Shown here: piece by piece, positions 35,371 to 50,699 of the stretch
Layout of the letters: each line of letters starts with the position of its first letter
Numbering within the stretch: position 1 is the first letter of the stretch
Assembly: GCF_904849725.1 (NCBI RefSeq)
Contig: NC_058519.1
Location: forward strand, 651,733,387 to 651,797,386
From: Hordeum vulgare subsp. vulgare
Lineage: Eukaryota > Streptophyta > Magnoliopsida > Poales > Poaceae
Length of the DNA: 64,000 bases
Reading direction: 5' to 3'
The notes under the pieces: generated by a model
What the model saw: only the letters and a program-made list of their open reading frames with translations
What the model was told of the DNA's origin: nothing
Databases searched by the model: none
Made by a program: the position numbers and the translations under genes

Positions 35371-35507
35371 TAAACGGTTTGCATCCCGCGTCGTTTCGGG
35401 CGATGAAAAGCACGAACGGAAGCAGAGTTGCCATTTCTCTGTTTCTTCTTCTCTCTCGCTATCGCTCTCTGTTCTTCTCCTTTCTTCTTCCCTTCTCTTC
35501 TTCCACC

Positions 35508-36747
35508 ATGCCAACTCGCTTTGGAGAGGTGCTCGCACATGGCACGACCATGCTCGATGTCGTGTACACGAACGAGAGCAGGGAGATGCCGTATTTTCTT
35601 GAACAGTTGAAGGAACGATGGCTTGACGCCGCAATGGATCATGAGAAGTTCTTGGGGCTTGATCTGGAGTACACGGCCGGTCAACACGGTGTTGCCGTCA
35701 TCCAACTATGCTTCGCACACCATGTCTTGATCTTCCAATGGGCGAGGTAAGTTTTGAGGCTTTCTTTGATCCAAGGTAATGACATTGTAAGTTTATTTGT
35801 TTCAATCATAGTTGGTTCCCTTCAAATAGTTGTAGTGAAACAATTTTGATTAGTTGAAGGGGAACACAATCTGATTGGAATAGTGTTCCATAATCTGAAA
35901 AATCGTATTAGAATCAACTAGTGTTTAATATGTTCCATTGGAATCATAGTTGGTTCGCTTCAAATAGTTGTAGTGAAACAATTTTGATTAGTTGAAGGGA
36001 ACACAATCTGATTGGAATAGTGTTCCACAATCTGAAAAATCTGATTGGTTCAATATGTTCCATTGAAATCATAGTTGTAGTGATACAATTTCATGCGGTG
36101 TTCTTTGATCCAAGGTTATGAAAATTGCATATAGCTAGTGATCTCTCTAGGTTCCATTGGATAGCAATATGAAATGTCATAGTCATGAAAATTGCACATA
36201 GCTAGTGATCTCTCTAGGTTCCATTGGATAGCTATAGTGATCTCTCTAGGTTCCATTGCATATGTTCTATTTGAATCCTAAAGATAATTTTCTCTTTAGT
36301 TGTAGTGAAACATGTTTCCTTATTGCAGCAGTATGTAATATTTGTTCCATTTTAATTTGTTTCTGTTTCAGTAGTGACAAGCATTGTCCAGAACTCATGG
36401 ACTTCCTTCGTAGCGGCATCACTTTTGCTACCGTTGACATAACGAACGACAAGCTGAAGATGAGGTACAGCTTCGGTATTGAGATACCAACTGGTTGCCT
36501 CATTGATCTCCAAACGGTATTCAGGCTTTGGCATGTCAGGACTTCGATGGCTCATATGGAAGTTGCCTTGATCGACGAGGAATATGGTGATATGAAGACC
36601 AATTTCCCAAAGTCTCAGCACAAACTTTGGGAGAAGGCCCCACTTGATCGTATCAACATTGAGTATGCAGCAAAAGATGCATACGTTTCATACGAGTTGT
36701 ACCGCAAGATTCGAGTCGTCAACTATGGCCAGCGTCACCTCGAATAA
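35508..36747 (+). CDS. DEDDy 3'-5' exonuclease (Werner-exonuclease-like), cargo gene of CACTA D
   Basis: Two exons, 35508-35746 and 36372-36747, join at a GTAAG donor and TTTCAG acceptor to an open 615-nt frame (204 aa plus TAA). The ATG lies in a good plant context (CACCATGCC). Motif I is LGLDLEYT (Asp52, Glu54), the motif II region is DITNDK (Asp106), and motif III is YAAKDAYVSYELY (Tyr178, Asp182), so the DEDDy metal-binding set is complete. In this family (WRN exonuclease, RNase D superfamily) the domain removes nucleotides from DNA or RNA 3' ends. There is no helicase, HRDC or targeting domain; 204 aa is about a bare exonuclease domain. It sits between the left subterminal repeats and tandem arrays, in the same orientation as the transposon ORFs. 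Similar stand-alone ORFs are repeated in Triticeae, to my memory. Expression or selection cannot be judged. Confidence 0.8.
35812..36250. repeat. Repeats inside the exonuclease gene intron
   Basis: TTCAAATAGTTGTAGTGAAA and the following 100 or so bases occur at about 35820 and again at 35950; AGCTAGTGATCTCTCTAGG is repeated at 36133 and 36198. They explain the 625-bp intron length. Confidence 0.7.
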
Positions 36748-37085
36748 GGTGGACATTCTGATTGGACTAGTATCAACTATGGTATCTATGATAGCTATTA
36801 TTATGTACTGTTTGGACTAGTATCATGTACTGCTTGGACCAATTTATATATGTCTAGTTTCTGTTTGTGCCATTATGGTTTCCAAATTTGAATGGTTTAG
36901 CCCTTTCTAACTTCATTTGCTACTTTTGAATGGTTTAGCCCTTTCTAACTTCATGGTATCATGCATTTCGACCACATATATATACAAAGAGTCTTCAGTT
37001 CAAATAAGTTCAAAAAATGAAATCCCTTTTGTAAAAGATCTGTTTTTGATTAAAACAGTCATTTAAAAATGAAAGACCATTAGTC

Positions 37086-37167
37086 CCACGTGGCGTGCAG
37101 CGGAACCACGTGGCGTGCAGCGGAACCACGTGGCGTGCAGCGGAACCACGTGGCGTGCCGCGGAACC
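37086..37167. repeat. Four tandem 20-bp repeats each with CACGTG
   Basis: CCACGTGGCGTGCAGCGGAA repeated four times (last copy with one change). Each holds the palindrome CACGTG (G-box core, a plant bZIP/bHLH site) within CCACGTGG. Position is about 340 bp after the exonuclease stop codon. Confidence 0.85.
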
Positions 37168-37353
37168 ACTTTTGTTGTGGGGGTCGCTGTTCCTTCTTCT
37201 CCTTGTGCTAGATATTTGTTATGCATTAGGGAAAGAAGGAATAGCGACCATCATCGACGGTCAAAAAATCAGTTGAGGGAGTCTCCACCATACATGAGAG
37301 AAGAAGAATGTCGACTGTTGCTGTGGGGGGTCGTTTCTCCTTCTTATCCTTGT

Positions 37354-38550
37354 GAAACGCTGATACTTCGAGAGAGATTGTCTGTTTTGTACACGAAGTG
37401 CATCCAGTTTTTGTCGTAGCCCTCTCAACTTTTTAACACATTCTATGTGGGTGAAATGATGATAGCATGCCAAATTTCAACATTTTCAGAGTTCATTTGT
37501 AGTGCTTTTCAATTTCAGGGTCAACTAGCTCAAAGAAAATAAGTAAATGCACGAAGAATACCAAATGAAGTGAGAAATTGTTGAAATTTTGTGATGTGCC
37601 TTTGAATGGTGCATTTTGAACACACAAAAAGTATGGAGTTCAAATAAGTTCAAAAAAATGAAATCCCTTTGTAAGAGATGAGTTCTCGTTCGAAACGCTG
37701 ATACTTCGAGAGAGATTGTCCGTTTTGTACACGAAGTGCATCCAGTTTTTGTCATAGCCCTCTCAAATTTTTAACACATGCTATGTGGGTGAAATGATGA
37801 TAGCATGCCAAATTTCAACATTTTCAGAGTTCATTTGTAGTGCTTTTCAATTTCAGGGTCAACTAGCTCAAAAAAAATAAGTAAATACACGAAGAATACC
37901 AAATGAAGTCAGAAATTGTTGAAATTTTGTGATGTGCCTTTGAATGGTGCATTTTGAACACACAAAAAGTATGGAGTTCAAATAAGTTCAAAAAAATGAA
38001 ATCCCTTTGTAAGAGATGAGTTCTCGTTCGAAACGTTGATACTTCGAGAGAGATTGTCAGTTTTGTACACGAAGTGCATCCAGTTTTTGTCGTAGCCCTC
38101 TGAACTTTTTAACACATGCTATGTGGGTGAAATGATGATAGCATGCCAAATTTCAACATATTCAGAGTTCATTTGTAGTGCTTTTCAATTTCAGGGTCAA
38201 CTAGCTCAAAAAAAATAAGTAAATGCACGAAGAATACCAAATGAAGTCAGAAATTGTTGAAATTTCGTGATGTGCCTTTGAATGGTGCATTTTGAACACA
38301 CAAAAAGTATGGAGTTCAAATAAGTTCAAAAAAATGAAGTCCCTTTTTAAGAGTTGAGTTCTCGTTCGAACGCTGATACTTCGAGAGAGATTGTCCGTTT
38401 TGTACACGAAGTGCATCCAGTTTTTGTCATAGCCCTCTCAAATTTTTAACACATGCTATGTGGGTGAAATGATGATAGCATGCCAAATTTCAACATTTTC
38501 AAAGTTCATTTGTAGTACTTTTCAATTTCAGGGTCAACTAGCTAAAAAAA
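37354..38550. repeat. Tandem array, 338-bp unit, about 3.5 copies
   Basis: Units begin GAAACGCTGATACTTCGAG at 37354, 37692, 38030 and 38368 (last shifted by a small deletion). Within a unit are GTGGGTGAAATGATGATAGC and GAAATTTTGTGATGTGCC. ORFs crossing it are repeats of the same reading and not genes. Confidence 0.88.
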
Positions 38551-38557
38551 TAAGTTA

Positions 38558-39100
38558 ATAGTTTGGATAGTCAAAATAATTACTTTTGAAAATAGAAAAT
38601 ATTTTTGCATTAATTATTCAATTTCAAACACTTTTCATTATCATAGTTTTGTCAAATTCTCAAATATGCAAAAAGAATTTTAATAAACATAGTTTTTAAT
38701 TGAAAATAACAAAATAGATAATAGTTTGGATAGTCAAAATAATTACGTTTGAAAATAGAAAATAGTTTTGCATTATTTATTCAATTTCAAACACTTTTCA
38801 TTATCATAGTTTTGTCAAATTCTCAAATATGCAAAAAGAATTTTTAATAAACATAGTTTTTAATTGAAAATTACAAAATAGATAATAGTTTGGATAGTCA
38901 AAATTATTAATTATGAAAATAGAAAATAGTTTTGCATTATTTATTCAATTTCAAACACTTTTCACTATCATAGTTTTGTCAAATTCTCAAATATGCAAAA
39001 AGAATTTTTAATAAACATAGTTTTTAATTGAAAATAACAAAATAGATAATAGTTTGGATAGTCAAAATTATTAATTATGAAAATAGAAAAAAATTGAAAC
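38558..39100. repeat. Tandem array, about 164-bp AT-rich unit, 3.3 copies
   Basis: Units start AATAGTTTGGATAGTCAAAA at 38558, 38720, 38884 and 39048, directly after the 338-bp array. Confidence 0.88.
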
Positions 39101-39306
39101 TATATGAGAATTTATAGAGAAAATTCAATCTAAATTCAAAGTGAACTCACTTTGAATTCACGTTGAATTTTCTCCATAATTTCGAATATAGTTTCAATTT
39201 TCAGTGAGTTTAGGCCCGTAAGCCTGCTTTAGAGAGGAGCTCGATGGAGAAGCTGCGACGGGGCTTATAAACAAGTGTTAGTCCCCCTCGCTGGGCGAGG
39301 TGGGAC

Positions 39307-41055
39307 TAAACTTATCGTGCAGCCGAGGAGGGGCTTTAGTCCCGGGTGGAGCCACGCCCCGGGACTAAAGACCCCCTTTAGCCCGGTTGGAGCGCCGCGC
39401 CGGGACTAGAGGCCCCTGCTTCCCGCCTTCTGGTCTACCGAAAAAGGGCCTTTAGTCCCGGGTCGTGGCTCCACCCGGGACTAAAGGGGGACTTTAGTCC
39501 CGGATCGAGCCCCGAACCGGGACTAAAGATCCACCTATATAAGCGGGAGTTAGAAAATTTCCAACCCAAATCGCATTTCCTTCTCTCCTTCTTCCTCGTT
39601 CTCCTGCCCGGCGCGGCACAACGACGAACTCGACGACGCCGTCAGGCTGCCCGCCGTCCTGCTCGCCGCCACCTGCCGTCCTCCTCGTCGTCGTCGTCGT
39701 CCTCCTCGCCGCCGCCCTCCTCCTCGCCGCGCGCCGCCCTCCTCGCCGCGCGCCGCGCCGTCCTCCTCACCGCGCGCCGTCGACACCTCCGGCCGGTAAG
39801 CCCCCCGCCCCCTCCTCCCCAACACTTCAGCCAGTAGAAGAAAAGAAGAAAAAGGAAAAGAAAAGAAGAAACAGGAGAAGAAAGGAAGAAAAAGGAGAAG
39901 AAAGGAAGAAAAAGGAGAAGAAAGGAAGAAAAAGGGAAGAAAAGAAGAATATTTTTTTTGTCATTTAATTCCTATTGTTATTAGGTTTGTGCTAGATTAT
40001 TAGGGTTAGTAATATTTAGAATTAGGAAAAAGGAAAATAAGAAGAGGAGGAGAAGAAAAGGAGAAAAAGGAGAATAAGAAGAGGAGGAGAGGAGAAGAAG
40101 AGGAAAAATAGAAGAATACGAGAAGTAGAAGAAGAGAAAAAATTAGAAGAGGAGGAGAGGAGAAGTAGAAGAAGAGAAGAGGAGAAGTAAACTTATCGTG
40201 TAGCCGAGGAGGGGCTTTAGTCCCGGGTGGAGCCACGCCCCGGGACTAAAGACCCCCTTTAGTCCCGGTTGGAGCGCCGCGCCGGGACTAGAGGCCCCTG
40301 CTTCCCGCCTTCTGGTCTGCCGAAAAAGGGCCTTTAGTCCCGGGTCATGGCTCCACCCGGGACTAAAGGGGGTCTTTACTCCCGGATCGAGCCACGAACT
40401 GGTACTAAAGATCCACCTATATAAGCGGGAGTTAGAAAATTTCCAACCCAAATTGCATTTCCTTCTCTTCTTCTTCCTCGTTCTCCTGCCCGGCGTGGCA
40501 CAGCGACGAACTCGACAACGACGCCAGGCTGCCCGCCGTCCTGCTCGCCGCCGCCTGCCGTCCTCCTCGCCATCGCCGTCGTCCTCCTCGCCGCCGCCGT
40601 CCTCCTCGCCGCGTACCGCCGTCCTCCTCGCCGCGCGCCGTGCCGTCGATACCTCCGGCCGGTAAGCCCCCCGCCCCCTCCTCCCCAACACTCCGGCCAG
40701 TAGAAGAAAATAAGAAAAAGGAGAAGAAAAGAAGAAAAAGGAGAAGAAAGGAAGAAAAAGGAGAAGAAAGGAAGAAAAAGGAGAAGAAAGGAAGAAAAAG
40801 GGAAGAAAAGAAGAAAAAGATTTTTTTTGTCATTTAATTCCTATTGTTATTAGGTTTGTGCTAGATTATTAGGGTTAGTAATATTTAGAATTAGGAAAAA
40901 GGAAAATAAGAAGAGGAGGAGAAGAAAAGAAGAAAAAGGAGAATAAGAAGAGGAGGAGAGGAGAAGAAGAGGAAAAAAAAGAGAGGAGAATTAGAAGAAG
41001 AGAAAAAATTAGAAGAGGAGGAGAGGAGAAGTAGAAGAAGAGAAGAGGAGAAGTA
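39307..41055. repeat. 881-bp direct duplication with hairpin and purine-rich parts
   Basis: 39307-40187 and 40188-41055 are successive copies starting TAAACTTATCGTG. Each has TTTAGTCCCGG inverted repeats, then a GC-rich CTCGCCGCC part, then a long GA-rich tract (aagaagaaaaagg type) with the phrase TTAGGTTTGTGCTAGATT. Proteins read from the opposite strand (Arg/Gly/Glu-rich) are compositional. Confidence 0.85.
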
Positions 41056-41159
41056 GTAGAAGAAGAGGAGAAGTAGAAGTAGAAGAAGAATAAGTAGAAG
41101 AAGAGGAGAAATAGAAGAAGAGGAAAAATTAGTTTAGGGTTACAAGAAGAAGAAATATT

Positions 41160-41285
41160 GTATAGTGTATATGCTTAAGTGTTAATAGTGTTTCTTGGAT
41201 TATTGCTTAATTTTGCTATTGTATATGCTTAAGTGTTAATAGTTTAATTTTGCTATTGTATATGCTTAAGTGTTAATAGTTTATT
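41160..41285. repeat. Short direct repeats before the 133-aa ORF
   Basis: TGTATATGCTTAAGTGTTAA occurs three times within 120 bp, partly as a 46-bp tandem unit. Confidence 0.7.
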
Positions 41286-41335
41286 TTTAGCAAGAAAATT
41301 AATAAAACTAGTTTATTTTTTTAGTTTATTTTACG

Positions 41336-41737
41336 ATGCCTATCCCGCATCCTCGTCGTCGACTCGGCGGAGGACACCTGCTTGATCAGAGGGGCCCTGT
41401 CCGGGACTGGGCTCCTCCCGGCTGGTATTGGGAGGTGCTACCTTCCGGGGGGCATAGGTTGGTGAGGAGCCAGCCCGTCGTTGACCCGATCCTTGTTTGG
41501 CGGTGGTCGCGTGGGCCAGTGAGGGTGCCGAGGCTTCCGGACACCGCGGAGGTGGTACGTCACCGTGTCAGCGAGGAGGATGAGAACGTCCGTCGCTACA
41601 TGGTTGCGTTGGAGGGCAGGTTCGAGCATACCTGGCAGGTTCTTCGGGGATCTCACTGGAGCTATGATCCTGTGATGGTTCCTTCTCTTTGGGTGTCCAC
41701 CGCCCGCGCCGATACCCATCGGGCGCTACGGTTCTAG
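41336..41737 (+). CDS. Unknown 133-aa ORF of CACTA D
   Basis: Open from ATG 41336 (MPIPHPRRRLGGGHLLDQR) to TAG at 41737. It is rich in Arg and Trp, with the pattern WSRGPVRVPRLPDTAEVV and an ending HWSYDPVMVPSLWVSTARAD. I recognise no domain. It is oriented like the exonuclease and the ULP1 gene and precedes the latter by about 320 bp. It could be a transposon accessory protein or the remnant of a larger ORF. Confidence 0.5.
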   Translation: MPIPHPRRRLGGGHLLDQRGPVRDWAPPGWYWEVLPSGGHRLVRSQPVVDPILVWRWSRGPVRVPRLPDTAEVVRHRVSEEDENVRRYMVALEGRFEHTWQVLRGSHWSYDPVMVPSLWVSTARADTHRALRF

Positions 41738-42053
41738 ATGTATCAGTGATGCTATATGTATGATAGTATTCGAGGAGTATTAGTGATAATATTCGACGAT
41801 GTACGGACAAAAGAGATAATGTATTTGCTTATAATTGAATGCATGCTAATTTGAATACTACTTTATTTTACGATTTGGTTTTGCTTATTGAATGCTTAAA
41901 TTGGAAAAGTACTCCTACTTTGAATACTATGCAGAAATCTAGGAGTCCGGGGTGGAGCCACGACCCGGGACTAAAGTTGTTTTGGAACGGAGTTCCTGAT
42001 AGAATAATTCTTTTTTGGTACAAAGGTTAAGAGAATCCGTTTTTTGCAGAACT

Positions 42054-45924
<3,871 letters not shown>

Positions 45925-46189
45925 TGTTCGTCCATGTAATCGAATAGACGGGCTCTAGTCCCGATAATTCAGATCTCCATATAATTGTATATATATGCTC
46001 GCTTGTAAGATAAGTTAATCTTATATATATATGCATAATTATTTCTATTTAAATTATATGAAAACTAATTCCCGAACACCAAACGAGGCATCACGTTAAT
46101 CTCCCGAACACCTAAACCCTAAAACCCTAAAACCCAAAAATAATTTCATTCAAAAAAAACCGAAAATAAGCAAAATCTGAAACTCTTTA

Positions 46190-46394
46190 GTCCCGGTCCG
46201 TGTAACGAACCGGGACTAAAGGGCCTGCCCCTGGGGCGCTACGAGGCGCCCACGTGAAGCACCTTTAGTCCCGGCTTGTAACAGGGCCAGGACTAAAGGT
46301 TAGGCATTTAGTCCCGCCCCTTTAGTCCCGGTTTTGGTGAACCGGGACTAAAGCCCCTTACAGGCCGGGGCTAAAGGCCCCGTCCCCACTAGTA
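46190..46394. repeat. CACTA D right subterminal and terminal repeats
   Basis: Several TTTAGTCCCGG / CCGGGACTAAAGG pairs and the end CCCCACTAGTA, mirror of the left end. Between 45925 and 46190 is AT-rich sequence with an (AAACCCT)-like stretch and no gene. Confidence 0.75.
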
Positions 46395-46558
46395 TAAAAC
46401 TATGCCACCTGGCCCATATTGGTGCAATTGACTCCATTGGCACCTTCTTTCTTGCCGTGACTTAGACCCAGCCACCAGGTCCTGCAACTACTTTATATGG
46501 GGGAATAAGAAAAACAAAGAAAGTCAACAAACAAAGAAAGTCAACAACACGGTCACTA
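46395..46558. other. Spacer of copy 2, middle part
   Basis: Homologous to 29637-29779; it lies between the CACTA and the Helitron. It contains a small duplication of CAAAGAAAGTCAAC not present in copy 1. Confidence 0.75.
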
Positions 46559-49500
46559 TCTATCTATACTTATACTAATTTGAGACTCCCAAGAAATTAC
46601 CACATTAATTAGATTTTACGAGCCGTTAATCTGGTGGGACCGAATTATTACGGTGTAGATCGACTCACAGAAAAAAAAAACATATATCTCTTGACTCACA
46701 GAAAAAACAGATATCTATCTCTCTCGCATATTTTTTTAAAAGATCTCTCTCGCATATACCTCTCTCCCATGATATGAAGTCATTCAATCTCTCAACCATC
46801 TAAAAAATGTCAGCCCTAGTCGTCGAACCAAGCAACATGCAATCCCTCCTCCCCATGTGTCCAGCGTTGGTTGCTCCCCCAAATTGCTTCTCCTCTATCC
46901 GTCTTGATCAGTTGCATGTGAAACACTGCATCCAAGAGATCAATTTTCAGCATCATAAGTAGGTATACTTCGTGCAGAGGCTTGCATGTGCATGCGACTG
47001 CATACATAATTACATATACGTGGTAGATGTTGTTTAGCTGTGGCATGTATGGTGGTAACATGGCAGCCGGTGACACCAGTGGGACGACGCTTTGCCCATG
47101 AACCTTCAAACAACTGGCGGCACAAAGATTTACCTGTTTGATGTGGTCAAGTTGGTCCTCGGTTGTCCCTTTCAACCTCCACAGGCAAGTAATCTGCACT
47201 CACTTTTTTAATTCCCTTATTTATTTCCAGTCAGTTGGTCTCATGAGAAATCCAAATAAATTCTCTTTATACCTAGCGTCTGATAAAAAACAAATTCACC
47301 ATGTACATGTCCATCCAATTCAGCATGTCTAGACTTGATTATGTTATATGGATAGGAGCAGATTCAGTAAGTGGCGGAGCCAGCATCAAAACAATGGGTG
47401 TACAGAGCTCACCAAATATTTGTCAAAAAATTCTACTAATTCGATTGATTTCTTTCTTCTGCAGTGTATTATCCCCTAATAATCTTCTGACAATGCAACG
47501 AAGAAGGATGTGTTGTTCTGTCTCTAACAGTGAGGTTGTCCAGTGGATGAACCGTGGACTGGTGACACGGTGATCCCATCTGTATTCTCGATCCTTCAAA
47601 TTAATGAAATCCATCACGGAAAAAAGAATCATGCAATCGGCATAATCGGTAACATATTCAGCTGATGTTGTTTAGAAGATTTGAATGGTTTATATGTTTC
47701 GTTCAAGTATGTGCTAAAGCTCTGATTATCTGCCCGTACATCTGTGGTTACCCTTCATGTCAGGATTATGTGAAGGTATGATGATTAGGGTTCGAAGATT
47801 CTCCATATATTACACAGCTAGATTGTATACTTATTATTAGATCACGTAGTTAGATTTTAAACCAACTGGTCATACATGTAGCTCAAGTACAATTTGAGCT
47901 GCACATGTTTCTTAGTTGCATGGTTCTGTGATGTACAAAAAAGGGATTCATAATTTGGTGATTAGGTAGGACCGCAAACATGACCATTTTTCTTTCGTAT
48001 TTCTAGACTGGGGAACCATGTTATTTTTTGGAGTAATGGAACCACGTTTCTGCATTGCAGCACTGAATTTTGTTTGGATGATGTCGCAGCTTTTCCAGGG
48101 TTCAGTGTACAATTTTGTTTGGATGATATCGCACCTACATTTTTCCTTAATTTTTGGCTAGATGTTGGATGAAATTCCTGCAACTCAAAATAATTTATTT
48201 CTTTACGAGATATACAAGTGAAAGTCTAAGGAGAATCTATGAACGACCATCAGGTTCTATGATAAATTTGGTTGTGTGAGAGAATGGTGTGCAGTCAACG
48301 GTAACAAGACCTGATCAGCAGGTCTGCGAGATGCATGGGTATATGGTATGTACTACTCTACAAGCAAAAATAAAGTGCATCGCCTATTTATGTTGAATGT
48401 GAAAATAACTGATTATTATATGTACTGGAGATTTTAGTGGTTATTTTTGACAGTAAAGTAATTGTTGTTCTGGTAAAAGTGGTGGCGCCAAACCTCTACA
48501 GAACTAGAATTAAGAATTGGAGGAAATATTATATTTTTGCACTTGCTAATATGGTAATATGCATGTACGATTATAGAACTGGTCTCTTTATTATCTATAA
48601 TCAGCGGGAAAAAGATTTGAGTGGAATTACGTTCACAAGGGTTTCTACATTCATTTGCGTTTAAATTTTTCTTTAGACGATTGTCTTTATGTCATGCAGT
48701 AGAGTGACAAGGTCACTCTTCATATCTATAACGAGATTAAAAAGAGTACTACTACGATATATTTAAGGAATTTTCTGGATGTAATTATGAAATACAAAAG
48801 GGTTTACATCGTAAGACAGGTGTCTATATGTTAACTCATAGAGTAAACAAGGTTGTTTTCATATTATTGTTGCATATCACGGGTTTTATTATCAGCCAAT
48901 TACATGGAAGTAGTCATTTTGATCATATCTAAAGTTGTTACTGTTATCCATATAACATAAGAGAAGGAGCAGAGATCCATCATATATGTGAAGATGTACG
49001 ATCGTTCTTTTCTGTACTTTATATATGCTTGGTTGGATGCTATCTACCATAATTCGTTTTTCTTAGATATTTTCAGGTACAAATGGTATATATCATTGCA
49101 TCATGAAATACCAAGAGGTGAAATATAGATAATTGGCTACACCCAGAAGGAAAAATATTACACATTTATGCATAGGTAAGATAAAACTACATTTCAATTA
49201 TTCTCTTTCATAATTTGAGTTTGAAATTTCTCAAACTGACATGCCATGATGTCCATGTTATTTTTTATTGGACTTTATCATGCATGAGCATGTTATTATA
49301 AGGTTTTCAATCTTCCATTTGTGGTTAAATGGAAGTATTACCATTAAAACCATGACAACAAGGCACATGATATGGGATATCGGCAAATAAAATAAGAGCC
49401 CACGTACATGGAGCCTGATAAAAAAGAGAGAACAAAAAAAGTATTTTGAAACCTCAGAAGAGCAAACAATTATACATGTAAGAATAATGTGTAGTAGTAT

Positions 49501-49813
49501 ATGTGTACAAAGTTTTAGTAATATACCTTTGCATCCGAGGTGAATGAAATAGAAGGGCAAATATATGGATCCATCTAGACTCACCTTTTTCATTTTTGGA
49601 GCCACAAATTTGCCCTTTTGTGTAGCTTACAAATGACTGTATTTGTAAGAAACAAAATTGCAATATGTAGAAACATCAATAATTTTTCGTGCATTTTTCA
49701 GCACCAACCCTTTTAAAGTGCATGCTTATGTTTTAAAATTACTTTGTGAATTCCAGTAGTGCTTCATAATATACTTAGACCTAGAAAGTGCATTCGCACG
49801 GGTTGACGACTAG
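46559..49813 (+). mobile_element. Non-autonomous Helitron (3.3 kb)
   Basis: Starts TCTATCTATACTTATACTAA and ends ...GGGTTGACGACTAG, inserted exactly between A (46558) and T (49814) with no target duplication; copy 1 has the empty site CACTATAATAGG near 29775. A hairpin GTGC-ATTC-GCAC lies at 49788-49799, 10 nt before the terminal CTAG. These are the defining features of Helitrons. No Rep/helicase ORF is visible; short ORFs at 46816-47199 and 47301-47573 show no recognisable domain, though 47465-47570 looks like a possible exon after TTCTTCTGCAG and may be captured host sequence. Confidence 0.88.
49788..49799 (+). repeat. Helitron 3' hairpin
   Basis: GTGCATTCGCAC, a 4-bp stem with a 4-nt loop, just upstream of the CTAG terminus. 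Short for a Helitron hairpin. Confidence 0.6.
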
Positions 49814-50699
49814 TAATAGGCTAATTGGCCAGATGGTATTTTAAAATTTTAAATTATTTATATTAGTATTTCTTAGAATCTAAGACTTATGAAAACTGTA
49901 ATCTTGAAAGAGGATAACAACATTAGAAATCTTAAGGTTCCTGGCCCTGAATATTGTGTTTCTAAATATGCAGTTGATCACCCGGTGCAAAGTAAAAAAC
50001 TTATCTCATGATATAGGGCTGGGAACCTAAAAGCAACTGATTACACATACAAACATTCCAAGGGAAAATGCGTAAACCCACAACTCAAACGAACAACTAA
50101 CAGGAACCTGTAGGATTTTGCAGCTTACAATCTACATAAAACAGAACAGTGTAGGTAACCTCTACCTAAATCCCACTACCAACTTTATTCGGACATTTAT
50201 TCTTAGATCTTTTGTACTTCCTTTACGTACAAAATCATGTTATATCTCTGTCTAAATCAATGCCAATGCATGCACATGCACAAGTCTGAACTAAATAACA
50301 TATGTGATCTAGCATAATAATAATATGAACTAAAACAGATGCATGATTCTTCAAGAATACAAACTTCAGAGAAAACATAAAGCATGTGAGAGTTTGAGTT
50401 GTACTATTGAGACCAGGCCACTCTATCTTCATTTAGTTTCTTTGAAAATTTAAAATTTTAAGACGATGGTACATGTGAGAAGAAGATTTGCATCCAACAC
50501 AAAGAAATAAACTAACTTTTCAAACAAAAATTCCAAGTTTGGAGGTGTCATGCATACATGGATTGATATATTGGAAAGGATATAGCAACAATAGTCTTAT
50601 TGTATAGCAAATAACGATCATAATGGTGCCAATGTAAATAAATTGCCTGCACAACTAAGCAACACAACATAGAAAATCAAGAGAACCGGTAATCAACGA
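49814..50699. other. Spacer of copy 2, right part
   Basis: Homologous to 29778-30296 and retains 402 bp (50110-50511) deleted from copy 1. No gene pattern. Confidence 0.7.

Noticed and set aside
37525..38416. Repeated 71-76-aa ORFs on the minus strand
   Set aside because: Frames across the 338-bp tandem unit; repetition is of DNA, and no motif is present.
40143..40833. Arg/Gly/Glu- and Phe/Leu-rich ORFs on both strands
   Set aside because: Low-complexity reading of CTCGCCGCC and GA-rich repeats; they recur in the 881-bp duplicate and have no domain.
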